Origin: VBDM01 sp035702665
GTDB taxonomy: Bacteria > Pseudomonadota > Gammaproteobacteria > Burkholderiales > SG8-39
Reading direction: 5' to 3'
Length of the DNA: 64,000 nt
Assembly (NCBI GenBank): GCA_035702665.1
Contig: DASSQD010000080.1
Span: 1 to 64,000 of the forward strand
Shown: one piece after another, positions 17,558 through 25,875 of the stretch
Position numbering within the stretch: the stretch's first letter is position 1
How the letters are laid out: every line of letters starts with the position of its first letter
Translations under genes and position numbers: made by a program
Notes under the pieces: model-generated
Seen by the model: the letters and a program-made list of their open reading frames with translations, nothing else
Databases searched by the model: none
What the model was told of the DNA's origin: nothing

Positions 17558-20146
17558 CTATTGCGGCTGCAGCGCCGCCAGCAAGTCGGTTTCGAACTGC
17601 AGCACCGTTTTCGGATTGGACAGGGCGGCGCCCGACACCACCAGCACGTCCTCGGCGCGCTCGCCCAGCGTGACGATCTTGGCGTTGTGCAGGCTGATGC
17701 CGTAGCGGCCGAGCACCAGCGCGATGGCATACAGGAGCCCGGTGCGGTCGCCCGCGGTAATCGAGAGCGAGTGGTACTGGCCTTTCTCGTCGGGCACGAT
17801 GCGCACTTCGGGAGCGATCGGGAAGTGTTTCACCCGGCGCGAAACGCGTCCCTTGATCGGCGGCGGCAAGGGACCCTGCTCGGCGAGCCAGCGCGCGAGC
17901 TCCTCCTCGATTTTCGAGATCATGTCGCGCGGATGCGGCACGTTGCCCACGTCCATGACCTGGAAGGTGTCCAGCGCGAAGCCGTGGCGGGTGGTGTAGA
18001 TCTTCGCGTCGACGATGCTCAAGCCGACCGAGCCGAAGTAACCGCAGATTCGCGCGAACAGGTCGCGCTGGTCGCGAACGTAGATCATCGCCTGCAGCCC
18101 TTCGCCTGCCGGCGACAGGCGGGCCTTGACCACCGGCTGGTCGACGCTCGGCCGCGAGTGCAGCATTCGGGTATGCCAGGCGATCTCCTGCGCGTCGTGG
18201 CGCAGGAAGTAGGGCACGTCGAAGTTCTTCCACAGCGCGTCCTGGACCGTATCCGATAGCTCGTAGAGCCTGAGCAGGCGCTTCGCCTCGGCCTGCTTGT
18301 TCTGGATGTACTGGTCGGCCTCGAGCCTGCCGCCCTTCAGCAGAGTGCTCGTCGCATTGAAGAGATCTTCCAGCAGCTTGCTCTTCCAGGCGTTCCAGAC
18401 CTTCGGGCTGGTGCCGCGTATGTCCGCAACCGTGAGCAGGTACAGTGCGACCAGCCGCCGTTCGGTCCCGACGATACCCGCAAAGCGCCTGACGACCTCG
18501 GGGTCGGAGAGATCCTGCTTCTGCGCCACCGCCGACATCGTGAGGTGTTGCTCGACGAGGAAGGCGACCAGATTCGTGTCCTCGGTCGATAGGCCGTGCT
18601 CCCGGCAGAAGCGGCGCGCGTCGGCCTTGCCGAGCTGCGAGTGGTCGCCTCCGCGCCCCTTGGCGATGTCGTGGAAGATGGCCGCGATGTAGAGGACCCA
18701 GTGGCGCTCGAGGCCGGCGATCAAGCGGCTGCAGAGCGGGTATTCGTGCGAGAACTCGAGCATGGTAAAGCGGCGCAGGTTGCGCACCACCGAGAGGATA
18801 TGCTGGTCGACGGTGTAGACGTGGAACAGATCGTGCTGCATCTGGCCGACGATGCGCCGGAATGCCGGGAGATATCTGCCGAGGATCCCGTATTGGTTCA
18901 TGCGGCGCAGCTCGTGGACGATGCCGCGCGGCTGCTGCAGGAGGGAAAGGAAGGTGGCGCGGTTGTGCGGGTCTCGCCGGTAGGCCGCGCCGATGCGCTC
19001 GCGAGCCCGCCATAGTGCGCGCAGCGTCGTCGCGGTCATACCCTGCAGCTCGGAATGCTGCTGCATGACGAGGAAGCTCTCGAGGATCGCACCGGGGTCG
19101 CGCTCGAACAGGTCGGCGCGGCGCGCGTCGAGCAGCTCGCCCACGCGGCAGAACTTGTCGTTGATGATCTCGGCGTCGGAGGTCTTCGCCGGGAAGATCT
19201 CGGTGCCGATGTTCTGCAGCAGGATCGTGTTGAGCTGCGTGATCGCCTTCGCCGCGCGGAAGTACGCTTGCATCAGCTGCTCGCCCGCGCGGCGGTGCGC
19301 GCTCGGGGCGTAGCCCATGTCCCGCGCCAGACTCTCCTGAAAGTCGAACAGCAGCCGGTCCTCGCGGCGCCCCGCGGCGTAGTGCAGGCGCACGCGGAGG
19401 TTCTGCAGAAGGCGGTGATGCCGATGCACTTGCCGCGCCTCGTCCGCCGTGATCAGCCCGCGGCGGGCGAGTTGGGGCCAAGTGTGGCCCAGGCCGCAGG
19501 CGCGGCCGATCCACAGCACGACCTGCAGGTCGCGAAGCCCGCCGGGGGCTTCCTTCAGATTGGGCTCGAGGCTGTAGGGGCTGTCCTGGAACTTGGTGTG
19601 GCGCTGCTCCTGCTCGAAGCGCTTCGCTTTGAAGAAGGCCTGCGTGTCGATGCACTCGCCGCGCGCGGCTTCGAACCGCGAGAAGAGCTCCTGCCTTCCT
19701 GCGAGCAGCCTCGCCTCGAGGAGGCTGGTCATGACGGTGACGTCCTTGGCGGCCTCCTCGACGCATTCGGCGACCGTGCGCACGCTGTGGCCAAGCTCGA
19801 GCCCCATGTCCCAGAGCCGGCTGACGAGATCCTCGATCTTCGCGGCGAGTTCGGGAGCGGCGGCGTCCGTGAGCAGGACGAGGACGTCGATATCCGAATG
19901 CGGGTAGAGCTCGCCGCGTCCATAGCCCCCGACTGCAACCAGGGCCAGGGACGAAGGCAGTTGCAGCTCGCGCCAGACGTCCTTCAGGGTCCGGTCGATG
20001 AGGCGGCAGTGCTCGCGCAGGACCATCGGACCATCCGCGCTTTCGCGGAAGCGGGCCTGCAGGGCCGTGCGCTCCGCCTGGACGCTTGCCTTCAGCCGCG
20101 CAAAGGTACTGCCGGCATCCGCAAGCGTCGCTTCCGGAGACAGCAT
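17558..20146 (-). CDS. glnD: Protein-PII uridylyltransferase/uridylyl-removing enzyme GlnD
   Basis: Nitrogen sensor that adds or removes UMP on PII proteins in response to glutamine. The ATG at 20146 gives 862 aa, close to the usual 850-900; open frame upstream of this only covers map. Nucleotidyltransferase motif G-G-Y-G-R-G-E-L with D85 and D87, HD hydrolase domain with H-D-I-A-K-G near 492, and two C-terminal ACT domains (about 685-760 and 795-862). Lies 2 bases downstream of the map stop. Confidence 0.95.
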   Translation of the reverse strand: MLSPEATLADAGSTFARLKASVQAERTALQARFRESADGPMVLREHCRLIDRTLKDVWRELQLPSSLALVAVGGYGRGELYPHSDIDVLVLLTDAAAPELAAKIEDLVSRLWDMGLELGHSVRTVAECVEEAAKDVTVMTSLLEARLLAGRQELFSRFEAARGECIDTQAFFKAKRFEQEQRHTKFQDSPYSLEPNLKEAPGGLRDLQVVLWIGRACGLGHTWPQLARRGLITADEARQVHRHHRLLQNLRVRLHYAAGRREDRLLFDFQESLARDMGYAPSAHRRAGEQLMQAYFRAAKAITQLNTILLQNIGTEIFPAKTSDAEIINDKFCRVGELLDARRADLFERDPGAILESFLVMQQHSELQGMTATTLRALWRARERIGAAYRRDPHNRATFLSLLQQPRGIVHELRRMNQYGILGRYLPAFRRIVGQMQHDLFHVYTVDQHILSVVRNLRRFTMLEFSHEYPLCSRLIAGLERHWVLYIAAIFHDIAKGRGGDHSQLGKADARRFCREHGLSTEDTNLVAFLVEQHLTMSAVAQKQDLSDPEVVRRFAGIVGTERRLVALYLLTVADIRGTSPKVWNAWKSKLLEDLFNATSTLLKGGRLEADQYIQNKQAEAKRLLRLYELSDTVQDALWKNFDVPYFLRHDAQEIAWHTRMLHSRPSVDQPVVKARLSPAGEGLQAMIYVRDQRDLFARICGYFGSVGLSIVDAKIYTTRHGFALDTFQVMDVGNVPHPRDMISKIEEELARWLAEQGPLPPPIKGRVSRRVKHFPIAPEVRIVPDEKGQYHSLSITAGDRTGLLYAIALVLGRYGISLHNAKIVTLGERAEDVLVVSGAALSNPKTVLQFETDLLAALQPQ

Positions 20147-20148
20147 GG

Positions 20149-20943
20149 TCAGTGCTTCGGCGGAGGCGGCGCGCCCGCCGAGAGCGTCAGCACCTCGTAG
20201 CCGCCCTCGGTGACCAGAACCGTGTGTTCCCATTGCGCCGACAGGCTGTGGTCCTTGGTGACGATAGTCCAGCCGTCGGCGAGTTCCCTGACCGCGGGCT
20301 TGCCGGCGTTGATCATCGGCTCGATGGTGAAAGTCATGCCGGCCTGGAGGCGCACGCCGGTTCCGGCTCGCCCGTAATGCAGCACCTGAGGCTCCTCGTG
20401 AAATTTCCTTCCGATCCCGTGCCCGCAGAATTCGCGCACCACGCTGTAGCCGTGCGCTTCCGCGTGCTGCTGGATCGCCGCCCCGACATCGCCTAGAAAG
20501 GCGCCGGGGCGGACCATCCGTATCCCGAGCCACATGCACTCGTAGGTCGTGTCGCACAGGCGCCGCGCCTGTATCGAGGGCTCACCGACGTAGAACATCC
20601 GGCTGGAATCGCCGTGGTAACCGTCCTTGATCACGGTCACGTCGATGTTGAGGATGTCGCCGGCCTTGAGCACCCGGTCCCCCGGAATGCCGTGGCAGAC
20701 CTGATGGTTGACGGACGTGCAGATCGACTTGGGGAAGGGCTTGTAGCCGGGCGGCGCGTAGTTCAGGGGCGCCGGGATGGCTTTCTGCTCCTCGACGATC
20801 AGGTCGTGGCAGAGCCGGTCGAGCTCGCCGGTGGTGACGCCCGGCTTGACGCGCGAGGCGATGAAATCGAGAACCTCGGCGGCGAGCTGCCCGGCGACGC
20901 GCATGTGTCCGATGTCCTCCGCCGTCTTCAGGTGTATCGCCAT
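20149..20943 (-). CDS. map: Type I methionine aminopeptidase
   Basis: Removes the initiator methionine. The ATG at 20943 gives 264 aa, the same length as the E. coli enzyme. Recognisable signatures: N-Y-A-P-P-G-Y-K-P-F-P-K-S, V-N-H-Q-V-C-H-G-I-P, the metal-binding N-I-D-V-T, C-G-H-G-I-G-R-x-F-H and T-I-E-P-M-I. Divergent from rpsB, as is common in proteobacteria, and followed by glnD. Confidence 0.96.
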   Translation of the reverse strand: MAIHLKTAEDIGHMRVAGQLAAEVLDFIASRVKPGVTTGELDRLCHDLIVEEQKAIPAPLNYAPPGYKPFPKSICTSVNHQVCHGIPGDRVLKAGDILNIDVTVIKDGYHGDSSRMFYVGEPSIQARRLCDTTYECMWLGIRMVRPGAFLGDVGAAIQQHAEAHGYSVVREFCGHGIGRKFHEEPQVLHYGRAGTGVRLQAGMTFTIEPMINAGKPAVRELADGWTIVTKDHSLSAQWEHTVLVTEGGYEVLTLSAGAPPPPKH

Positions 20944-20963
20944 GCGCTGCAAAAAAAGTGCGA

Positions 20964-20992
20964 AGGATAAGTCATCGACCCCTTCGGGGCAA
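20964..20992 (-). promoter_or_regulatory. Candidate map promoter
   Basis: Minus-strand TTGCCC (20992-20987), 17-base spacer, TATCCT (20969-20964). Each hexamer matches the sigma-70 consensus at 4 of 6 positions. Predicted start lies about 14 bases before the map ATG. Confidence 0.4.
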
Positions 20993-21030
20993 TTGATTGG
21001 GGTAAAACGCTGTTTGCACAGGAAAAAAGC

Positions 21031-21060
21031 TTGCGCCGCTCGCAACCCGCATGCTACTAT
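21031..21060 (+). promoter_or_regulatory. Candidate rpsB promoter
   Basis: TTGCGC, 18-base spacer, then an extended -10 (TGC followed by TACTAT). An A6 run at 21023-21028 just upstream could act as an UP element. It predicts transcription starting near 21067, giving a leader of about 113 bases before the rpsB ATG. Confidence 0.5.
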
Positions 21061-21068
21061 TTTAAATC

Positions 21069-21175
21069 TAGCCGGGCGTGGCTCGGCTAAATTTTTCCGC
21101 TCCGGCCGTTAGGGTGCCCGCCCGATTTTGGCGGGTCATTGGCTCGCGACGGACCCTATAACCCTAACCGGAGTG
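21069..21175 (+). promoter_or_regulatory. Structured rpsB mRNA leader
   Basis: Several inverted repeats lie between the promoter and rpsB. TAGCCG (21069-21074) pairs with CGGCTA (21084-21089) and is followed by T5 (21092-21096), terminator-like and at the predicted 5' end. CCCGCC (21117-21122) can pair with GGCGGG (21130-21135). TTAGGGT (21109-21115) can pair with either of two downstream copies of ACCCTA (from 21153 and 21161); the second copy continues as ACCGG, whose GG begins the Shine-Dalgarno GGAG (21170-21173), and can also pair CCGG with 21102-21105. The alternatives would expose or hide the ribosome site. Feedback by S2 protein is inferred from other bacteria. Confidence 0.5.
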
Positions 21176-21179
21176 ATTC

Positions 21180-21932
21180 ATGTCGACCACGATGCGCCAG
21201 ATGCTCGAAGCGGGCGTGCATTTCGGCCACCAGACCCGCTACTGGAACCCGAAGATGGCGCCTTTCATCTTCGGCCACCGCAACAAGATTCACATCATCA
21301 ACCTCGAGAAGACGATGGTCATGTATCTCGAGGCGATGAAGTTCGTGCGCCAGCTTTCGGCCAACAAGGGCACACTGCTGTTCGTCGGGACGAAGCGCCA
21401 GGCCCGCGAGATCGTCCGCGAGGAGGCCGAGCGCTGCTCCGCCCCATACGTCGACCACCGATGGCTCGGCGGGATGCTCACCAACTTCAAGACCGTCAAG
21501 CAATCGATCAAGCGGCTGAAGGACATGGAGGCCGCGATCGAGGACGGCAGCGTCGAGAAGATGCCGAAGAAGGAAGGTCTGCACTTCCAGCGCGAGCTGG
21601 TGAAGCTCCAGCGCAGCCTCGGTGGCATCAAGGGGCTGGACAATCGGCCCGACGCGCTGTTCGTGATCGACGTCGGCTACCAGAAGGGCGCGGTCGCCGA
21701 GGCGAAGAAGCTCGGCATCCCCGTGATCGGGGTGGTCGACACCAACCACTCGCCCGACGGGATCGCGTACGTGATCCCGGGCAACGACGATTCCAGCCGG
21801 GCGATCCGCCTCTATGCGCGCGGCATCGCCGACGCGATCCTGGAGGGCCGAAGCCAGTCGGTGCAGGAGATCATCGGCGCAACCTCGGACGAATTCGTCG
21901 AGGTCGACGAGCCGGGCGAGAAGGAAGAATGA
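21180..21932 (+). CDS. rpsB: 30S ribosomal protein S2
   Basis: Small-subunit ribosomal protein S2. 250 aa, usual length, beginning M-S-T-T-M-R-Q-M-L-E-A-G-V-H-F-G-H-Q-T-R. Further family landmarks: N-P-K-M-A-P-F-I-F-G, R-W-L-G-G-M-L-T-N-F-K-T and G-I-P-V-I-G-V-V-D-T-N. The ATG is preceded by CGGAG, which can be masked by the leader structure described separately. First gene of the rpsB-tsf-pyrH-frr string. Confidence 0.98.
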   Translation: MSTTMRQMLEAGVHFGHQTRYWNPKMAPFIFGHRNKIHIINLEKTMVMYLEAMKFVRQLSANKGTLLFVGTKRQAREIVREEAERCSAPYVDHRWLGGMLTNFKTVKQSIKRLKDMEAAIEDGSVEKMPKKEGLHFQRELVKLQRSLGGIKGLDNRPDALFVIDVGYQKGAVAEAKKLGIPVIGVVDTNHSPDGIAYVIPGNDDSSRAIRLYARGIADAILEGRSQSVQEIIGATSDEFVEVDEPGEKEE

Positions 21933-21953
21933 GCGGTTGCTGCCGAACCGAAC

Positions 21954-21979
21954 AAGGGGCTCGGCAGCCCCTTTTTTTT
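21954..21979 (+). terminator. Intrinsic terminator/attenuator between rpsB and tsf
   Basis: AAGGGGCT (21954-21961), loop CGGC, AGCCCCTT (21966-21973), followed by a run of T to 21979. A perfect 8-bp stem plus T-tract. Probably a partial terminator that sets the S2 to EF-Ts ratio, as in E. coli, because no strong separate promoter is seen before tsf. It is the clearest intrinsic terminator in the window. Confidence 0.85.
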
Positions 21980-22007
21980 AATCTGTTCACGAGATGAGGC
22001 AGTAACA

Positions 22008-22916
22008 ATGGCGGAAATCACCGCAGCCGCAGTCAAGGAGCTGCGCGACAGGACCGACGCTCCTATGATGGAGTGCAAGAAGGCGCTGGTCGAGGCAAAC
22101 GGAGACCTGGCGAAGGCCGAGGAACTGCTGCGCATCCGGCTTGGGAACAAGGCTTCGAGAGCGTCGAGCCGGACGGCCGCAGAGGGCGTCGTCGCGATAC
22201 ACGTAGCCGGATCTGCGGGTGCAATCGTCGAAGTCAATTGCGAGACGGATTTTGTCGCGAAGAACGAGGACTTCCTCAAGTTCGCCCGCTCGCTCGCCGA
22301 ACTCATCGTGACGAAGAACCCGGCGGATGTCGTGACACTTTCAGCGCTGCCGCTTGCCGGTGCGACCGTCGAGCAGACGCGCACCGCGCTGGTCGGAAAG
22401 ATCGGCGAGAACCTGTCGGTGCGGCGCTTCGCCAGGATCGACGCGAAGGGGCGCCTTTCTCACTACGTCCACAACGCGAAGATCGGCGTTATCGTCGACG
22501 TCGCGGGCGGGGACGAGCAGCTCGGACGCGACCTCGCCATGCACATCGCCGCGTCCAAGCCTAAGGGATTGTCTCGGGAAGACGTCCCGGCCGATCTGGT
22601 GGAGAAGGAGCGCAGCATCGCCGCGGCTAAGGCCGCAGAGTCGGGCAAGCCGGCGGAGATCGTTGCCAAGATGGTCGAGGGCAGCGTGCAGAAATTTCTC
22701 AAGGAAGTGACGCTGCTCGGGCAGCCTTTCGTGAAGAACGACAAGCAGACGGTTGAAGCGTTGCTGAAGGCGAGCAAGGCCTCGGTGTCGCGCTTTGTCC
22801 TGTACGTAGTCGGCGAAGGCATAGAGAAGAAGTCCGGTGATTTCGCCGCCGAGGTAGCGGAGCAGGTGAAAAAGGCGAAGAGGGATGAAGGCCCCAAGTC
22901 CGAAAAAGCAGCCTGA
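22008..22916 (+). CDS. tsf: Translation elongation factor Ts
   Basis: Guanine nucleotide exchange factor for EF-Tu. 302 aa. N-terminal UBA-like segment with E-L-R-D-R-T-D-A-P-M-M-E-C-K-K-A-L, then the core motif N-C-E-T-D-F-V-A-K-N near residue 80-89. Separated from rpsB by an intrinsic terminator-like hairpin. pyrH starts one base after the TGA. Confidence 0.97.
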   Translation: MAEITAAAVKELRDRTDAPMMECKKALVEANGDLAKAEELLRIRLGNKASRASSRTAAEGVVAIHVAGSAGAIVEVNCETDFVAKNEDFLKFARSLAELIVTKNPADVVTLSALPLAGATVEQTRTALVGKIGENLSVRRFARIDAKGRLSHYVHNAKIGVIVDVAGGDEQLGRDLAMHIAASKPKGLSREDVPADLVEKERSIAAAKAAESGKPAEIVAKMVEGSVQKFLKEVTLLGQPFVKNDKQTVEALLKASKASVSRFVLYVVGEGIEKKSGDFAAEVAEQVKKAKRDEGPKSEKAA

Positions 22917-22917
22917 A

Positions 22918-23643
22918 ATGGCCGCATCCGCGAAGTACAAGCGGATTCTGCTCAAGCTGAGCGGGGAAGCCCTCATGGGCGACGACCCGTTCGGGATCAA
23001 CCGTGCGACGATCGAGCGCATCGTCGGCGAGATCGCGCAGGTCGCGGCGCTCGGCCTGGAGATCGCCGTGGTGATCGGCGGCGGCAACATCTTTCGCGGC
23101 GTCGCGCCCGGCGCAGCCGGGATGGATCGCGCGACGGCGGACTACATCGGCATGATGGCGACGATCATGAACGCGCTCGCGCTGCAGGACGCGATGAAGC
23201 AGGCGGGATTGAGCGCGCGGGTGCAGTCGGCGCTGAACATCGAGCAGGTGGTCGAACCCTACATTCGCAACAAGGCTATCCGCTACCTGGAAGAAGGCAA
23301 GGTGGTGATCTTCGCCGCCGGCACGGGCAACCCTTTCTTCACGACCGACACCGCCGCCGCGCTGCGCGGCACCGAGATCGGCGCCGAGATGGTGCTCAAG
23401 GCAACCAAGGTGGACGGGGTTTACACCGCCGACCCGAAGCTGCGTCCGGATGCCAAGCGCTACGACAAGGTGAGCTTCGACGAGGCCATCGGCAAGAATC
23501 TCAAGGTCATGGACGCAACGGCGTTCGCCCTGTGCCGCGATCAGAAGCTTCCGATCACTGTCTTCAGCATCCTGAAAGCGGGGGCCATGAAGCGGGTCGT
23601 GACCGGCGAGCCGGAGGGCACGCTGGTCTACGTCGACGCCTGA
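22918..23643 (+). CDS. pyrH: UMP kinase
   Basis: Phosphorylates UMP to UDP in pyrimidine nucleotide synthesis. The ATG at 22918 gives 241 aa, the E. coli length; an in-frame ATG at 22885 inside tsf would add 11 residues and is less likely. Signatures: K-L-S-G-E-A-L, I-G-G-G-N-I-F-R-G and T-G-N-P-F-F-T-T-D-T-A-A. Standard position between tsf and frr. Confidence 0.96.
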   Translation: MAASAKYKRILLKLSGEALMGDDPFGINRATIERIVGEIAQVAALGLEIAVVIGGGNIFRGVAPGAAGMDRATADYIGMMATIMNALALQDAMKQAGLSARVQSALNIEQVVEPYIRNKAIRYLEEGKVVIFAAGTGNPFFTTDTAAALRGTEIGAEMVLKATKVDGVYTADPKLRPDAKRYDKVSFDEAIGKNLKVMDATAFALCRDQKLPITVFSILKAGAMKRVVTGEPEGTLVYVDA

Positions 23644-23659
23644 CTGCGAAGGAGAAGCC

Positions 23660-24223
23660 ATGGACGATCTGGCCGAGGTCAAGAAGAACGCCGAGCAGCG
23701 CATGCACCGGTCGCTCGAGGCGCTGAAGGCGGACCTCGGTAAGGTCCGCACCGGGCGCGCGCACGCCGGGCTGCTCGACCATGTCATGGTCGACTACTAC
23801 GGCACCCAGACGCCGATTCCCAAGGTTGCCAACGTCAGCCTGATCGACGGCCGCACCCTAGGGGTGTCGCCTTGGGAGAAGAAGATGATCAGCGGCATCG
23901 AGAAAGCCATTCGCGAGTCCGATCTTGGCCTGAATCCTGCTTCGCACGGAGACATGGTCCGGGTGCCGATGCCTGCGCTGACCGAGGAGCGTCGCCGCGA
24001 CCTCGTCAAGGTGATCAAGCACGAAGGCGAGAACGCGAAGGTCGCCGTGCGCAACCTGCGGCGCGACGCCAATCACGCCCTCAAGGAGATGCTGAAGAAG
24101 AAGTCCGTTTCGGAAGACCAGGAGCGGCGCGCCCAGGACGAGATCCAGAAGCTCACCGACAAGCACATCGCCGATATCGACAAGATGATCGCGGCGAAGG
24201 AAGCGGAACTGATCGCCGTTTGA
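23660..24223 (+). CDS. frr: Ribosome recycling factor
   Basis: Splits post-termination ribosomes together with EF-G. 187 aa. Landmarks: K-V-R-T-G-R-A, L-D-H-V-M-V-D-Y-Y-G-T-Q-T-P, and the C-terminal helix with R-R-x-x-Q-D-E-I-Q-K-L-T-D. A GAAGGAGAAGCC ribosome-site stretch precedes the ATG. Follows pyrH by 16 bases. Confidence 0.97.
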   Translation: MDDLAEVKKNAEQRMHRSLEALKADLGKVRTGRAHAGLLDHVMVDYYGTQTPIPKVANVSLIDGRTLGVSPWEKKMISGIEKAIRESDLGLNPASHGDMVRVPMPALTEERRRDLVKVIKHEGENAKVAVRNLRRDANHALKEMLKKKSVSEDQERRAQDEIQKLTDKHIADIDKMIAAKEAELIAV

Positions 24224-24242
24224 CGACGGAGAATATCCGGAC

Positions 24243-25028
24243 ATGACATCCTTCAGCAGCTCGACCCGCGAGATTCCATCGCCCGGCGCCATACCCCGGC
24301 ATATCGCCGTGATCATGGACGGCAACGGACGCTGGGCGAAGAAGAGGTATCTGCCCCGGGTCGCGGGCCACAAGCAGGGCGTCGAGACGGTGCGCCGGGT
24401 CACGCAGTGCTGCGCCGAGCGCAGCATCGAGTACCTGACGCTGTTCGCGTTCAGCTCGGAGAACTGGCGCCGTCCCGCGGAAGAGGTGTCGACGCTGCGG
24501 CAGCTTTTCATAGCGGCGCTCGAGCAGGAAGCCGAGCGACTGCACCGGAACCGGGTCCGCCTCAAAGTGATCGGCGATATCACGCCTTTCGGGGCGCGCG
24601 TGACCGAGCTTGCGCGCCGCGCCGAGGAATTGACCGCCGGGAACAACGGCCTCACGCTGACTATCGCCGCGAACTACGGCGGCCGCTGGGACTTGATGCA
24701 GGCTATCGCAAAGCTCGTCCGAGCCGAGCCGGTCCCCGCCGACGGCTACACCGAGGAGCAGCTCGCACCGCATCTCGCGCTCAATTACGCGCCCGAGCCG
24801 GATCTTTTCATACGCACCGGCGGGGAGCAGCGCATCAGCAACTTCCTGCTGTGGCAGCTTGCGTACACCGAGCTCTACTTCACCCAGACGCTGTGGCCGG
24901 ACTTCGATGCCGCGCAGCTCGACGAAGCGATCGCGTGGTACCAGCAGCGCGAGCGACGCTTCGGGCGCACCAGCGAGCAGCTCGAAAAGTCCAGGCGGGA
25001 GAGCACGGGCCGGCGGAGGATCGCGTAG
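24243..25028 (+). CDS. uppS: Undecaprenyl diphosphate synthase (cis-prenyltransferase)
   Basis: Makes the C55 lipid carrier for peptidoglycan and O-antigen. 261 aa. The catalytic Asp is D26 in I-M-D-G-N-G-R-W-A, followed by H-K-x-G; later F-A-F-S-S-E-N-W-x-R-P and the C-terminal R-T-G-G-E-x-R-I-S-N-F-L-L-W-Q are family signatures. Placed as usual between frr and cdsA. Confidence 0.96.
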   Translation: MTSFSSSTREIPSPGAIPRHIAVIMDGNGRWAKKRYLPRVAGHKQGVETVRRVTQCCAERSIEYLTLFAFSSENWRRPAEEVSTLRQLFIAALEQEAERLHRNRVRLKVIGDITPFGARVTELARRAEELTAGNNGLTLTIAANYGGRWDLMQAIAKLVRAEPVPADGYTEEQLAPHLALNYAPEPDLFIRTGGEQRISNFLLWQLAYTELYFTQTLWPDFDAAQLDEAIAWYQQRERRFGRTSEQLEKSRRESTGRRRIA

Positions 25029-25059
25029 CTGTCTCCGCGGGGCGAACGGGAGCGCAGCC

Positions 25060-25875
25060 ATGCTCAAGACGCGTGCGCTGACCGCGGCGGTGCTGCTCGC
25101 GGTGTTCGGCTCCGCGCTTTTCCTCCTTCCGCAATGGGGCTGGATCGCGTTTTGCGCTGTTCTCCTCGGGGGCGCGGTCTGGGAATGGGGAGGGCTCGCG
25201 GCGCTCGCTCCGGCCGGCCGTACGTGCTACACGGTCCTGCTCGTGCTCCTGTTCCTCTCGCCCCTCCTGCTCGAGGGCGTCCGCGTCGGCTTCTACGCGC
25301 CCGTGTGGGTCTACGGCGCTTCCGGGCTCTTCTGGGTGCTCCTCGCGCCGCTGTGGATCTGGCGCGGCCCGCACCTCGGCAGCAGGGGCGCGCTGCTCGC
25401 GGCCGGGATCCCGACGCTGGTGCCGGCGGGCGCTGCGCTCGTCGATCTCCGGGGCGGGCACCCAGCATTGCTGCTCGCCGTCCTTGGAACCGTGTGGATC
25501 TCGGATTCAGCGGCCTATTTCGTCGGCCGCCGGTTCGGGAAGCGCAAGCTTGCCCCCTCCATCAGTCCCGGAAAGACCTGGGAAGGAGTCGCGGGAGCCC
25601 TGGCAGCCGTCGGGGTCTACGCGTTCGCCTGGGCGGGGCTCGGTACGCCGCAGAACCCCTGGGTCGGCGGGCGCTCCGCGCCGGGCGGGCTCCTCGCCGT
25701 GCTGCTGGGACTGGCGGTGGTCGGTATCATTGGCGATCTGTTCGAATCTTTGATAAAACGCCAGGCAGGAGTAAAGGACAGCGGCACGCTTCTCCCCGGG
25801 CATGGCGGGATACTCGATCGCATCGACGCTCCCGTGGCCGTGCTGCCGCTGGCGGTACTTGCGTTCATGAGATGA
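25060..25875 (+). CDS. cdsA: Phosphatidate cytidylyltransferase
   Basis: Integral membrane enzyme forming CDP-diacylglycerol from phosphatidate and CTP. The ATG at 25060 follows a GGGAG ribosome site and gives 271 aa with several membrane spans from residue 5 on. The CDP-diglyceride synthase signature is present near the C-terminus: S-L-I-K-R-Q-A-G-V-K-D-S then G-H-G-G-I-L-D-R-I-D. Also S-P-G-K-T-W-E-G. Its stop overlaps the dxr ATG. Confidence 0.95.
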   Translation: MLKTRALTAAVLLAVFGSALFLLPQWGWIAFCAVLLGGAVWEWGGLAALAPAGRTCYTVLLVLLFLSPLLLEGVRVGFYAPVWVYGASGLFWVLLAPLWIWRGPHLGSRGALLAAGIPTLVPAGAALVDLRGGHPALLLAVLGTVWISDSAAYFVGRRFGKRKLAPSISPGKTWEGVAGALAAVGVYAFAWAGLGTPQNPWVGGRSAPGGLLAVLLGLAVVGIIGDLFESLIKRQAGVKDSGTLLPGHGGILDRIDAPVAVLPLAVLAFMR

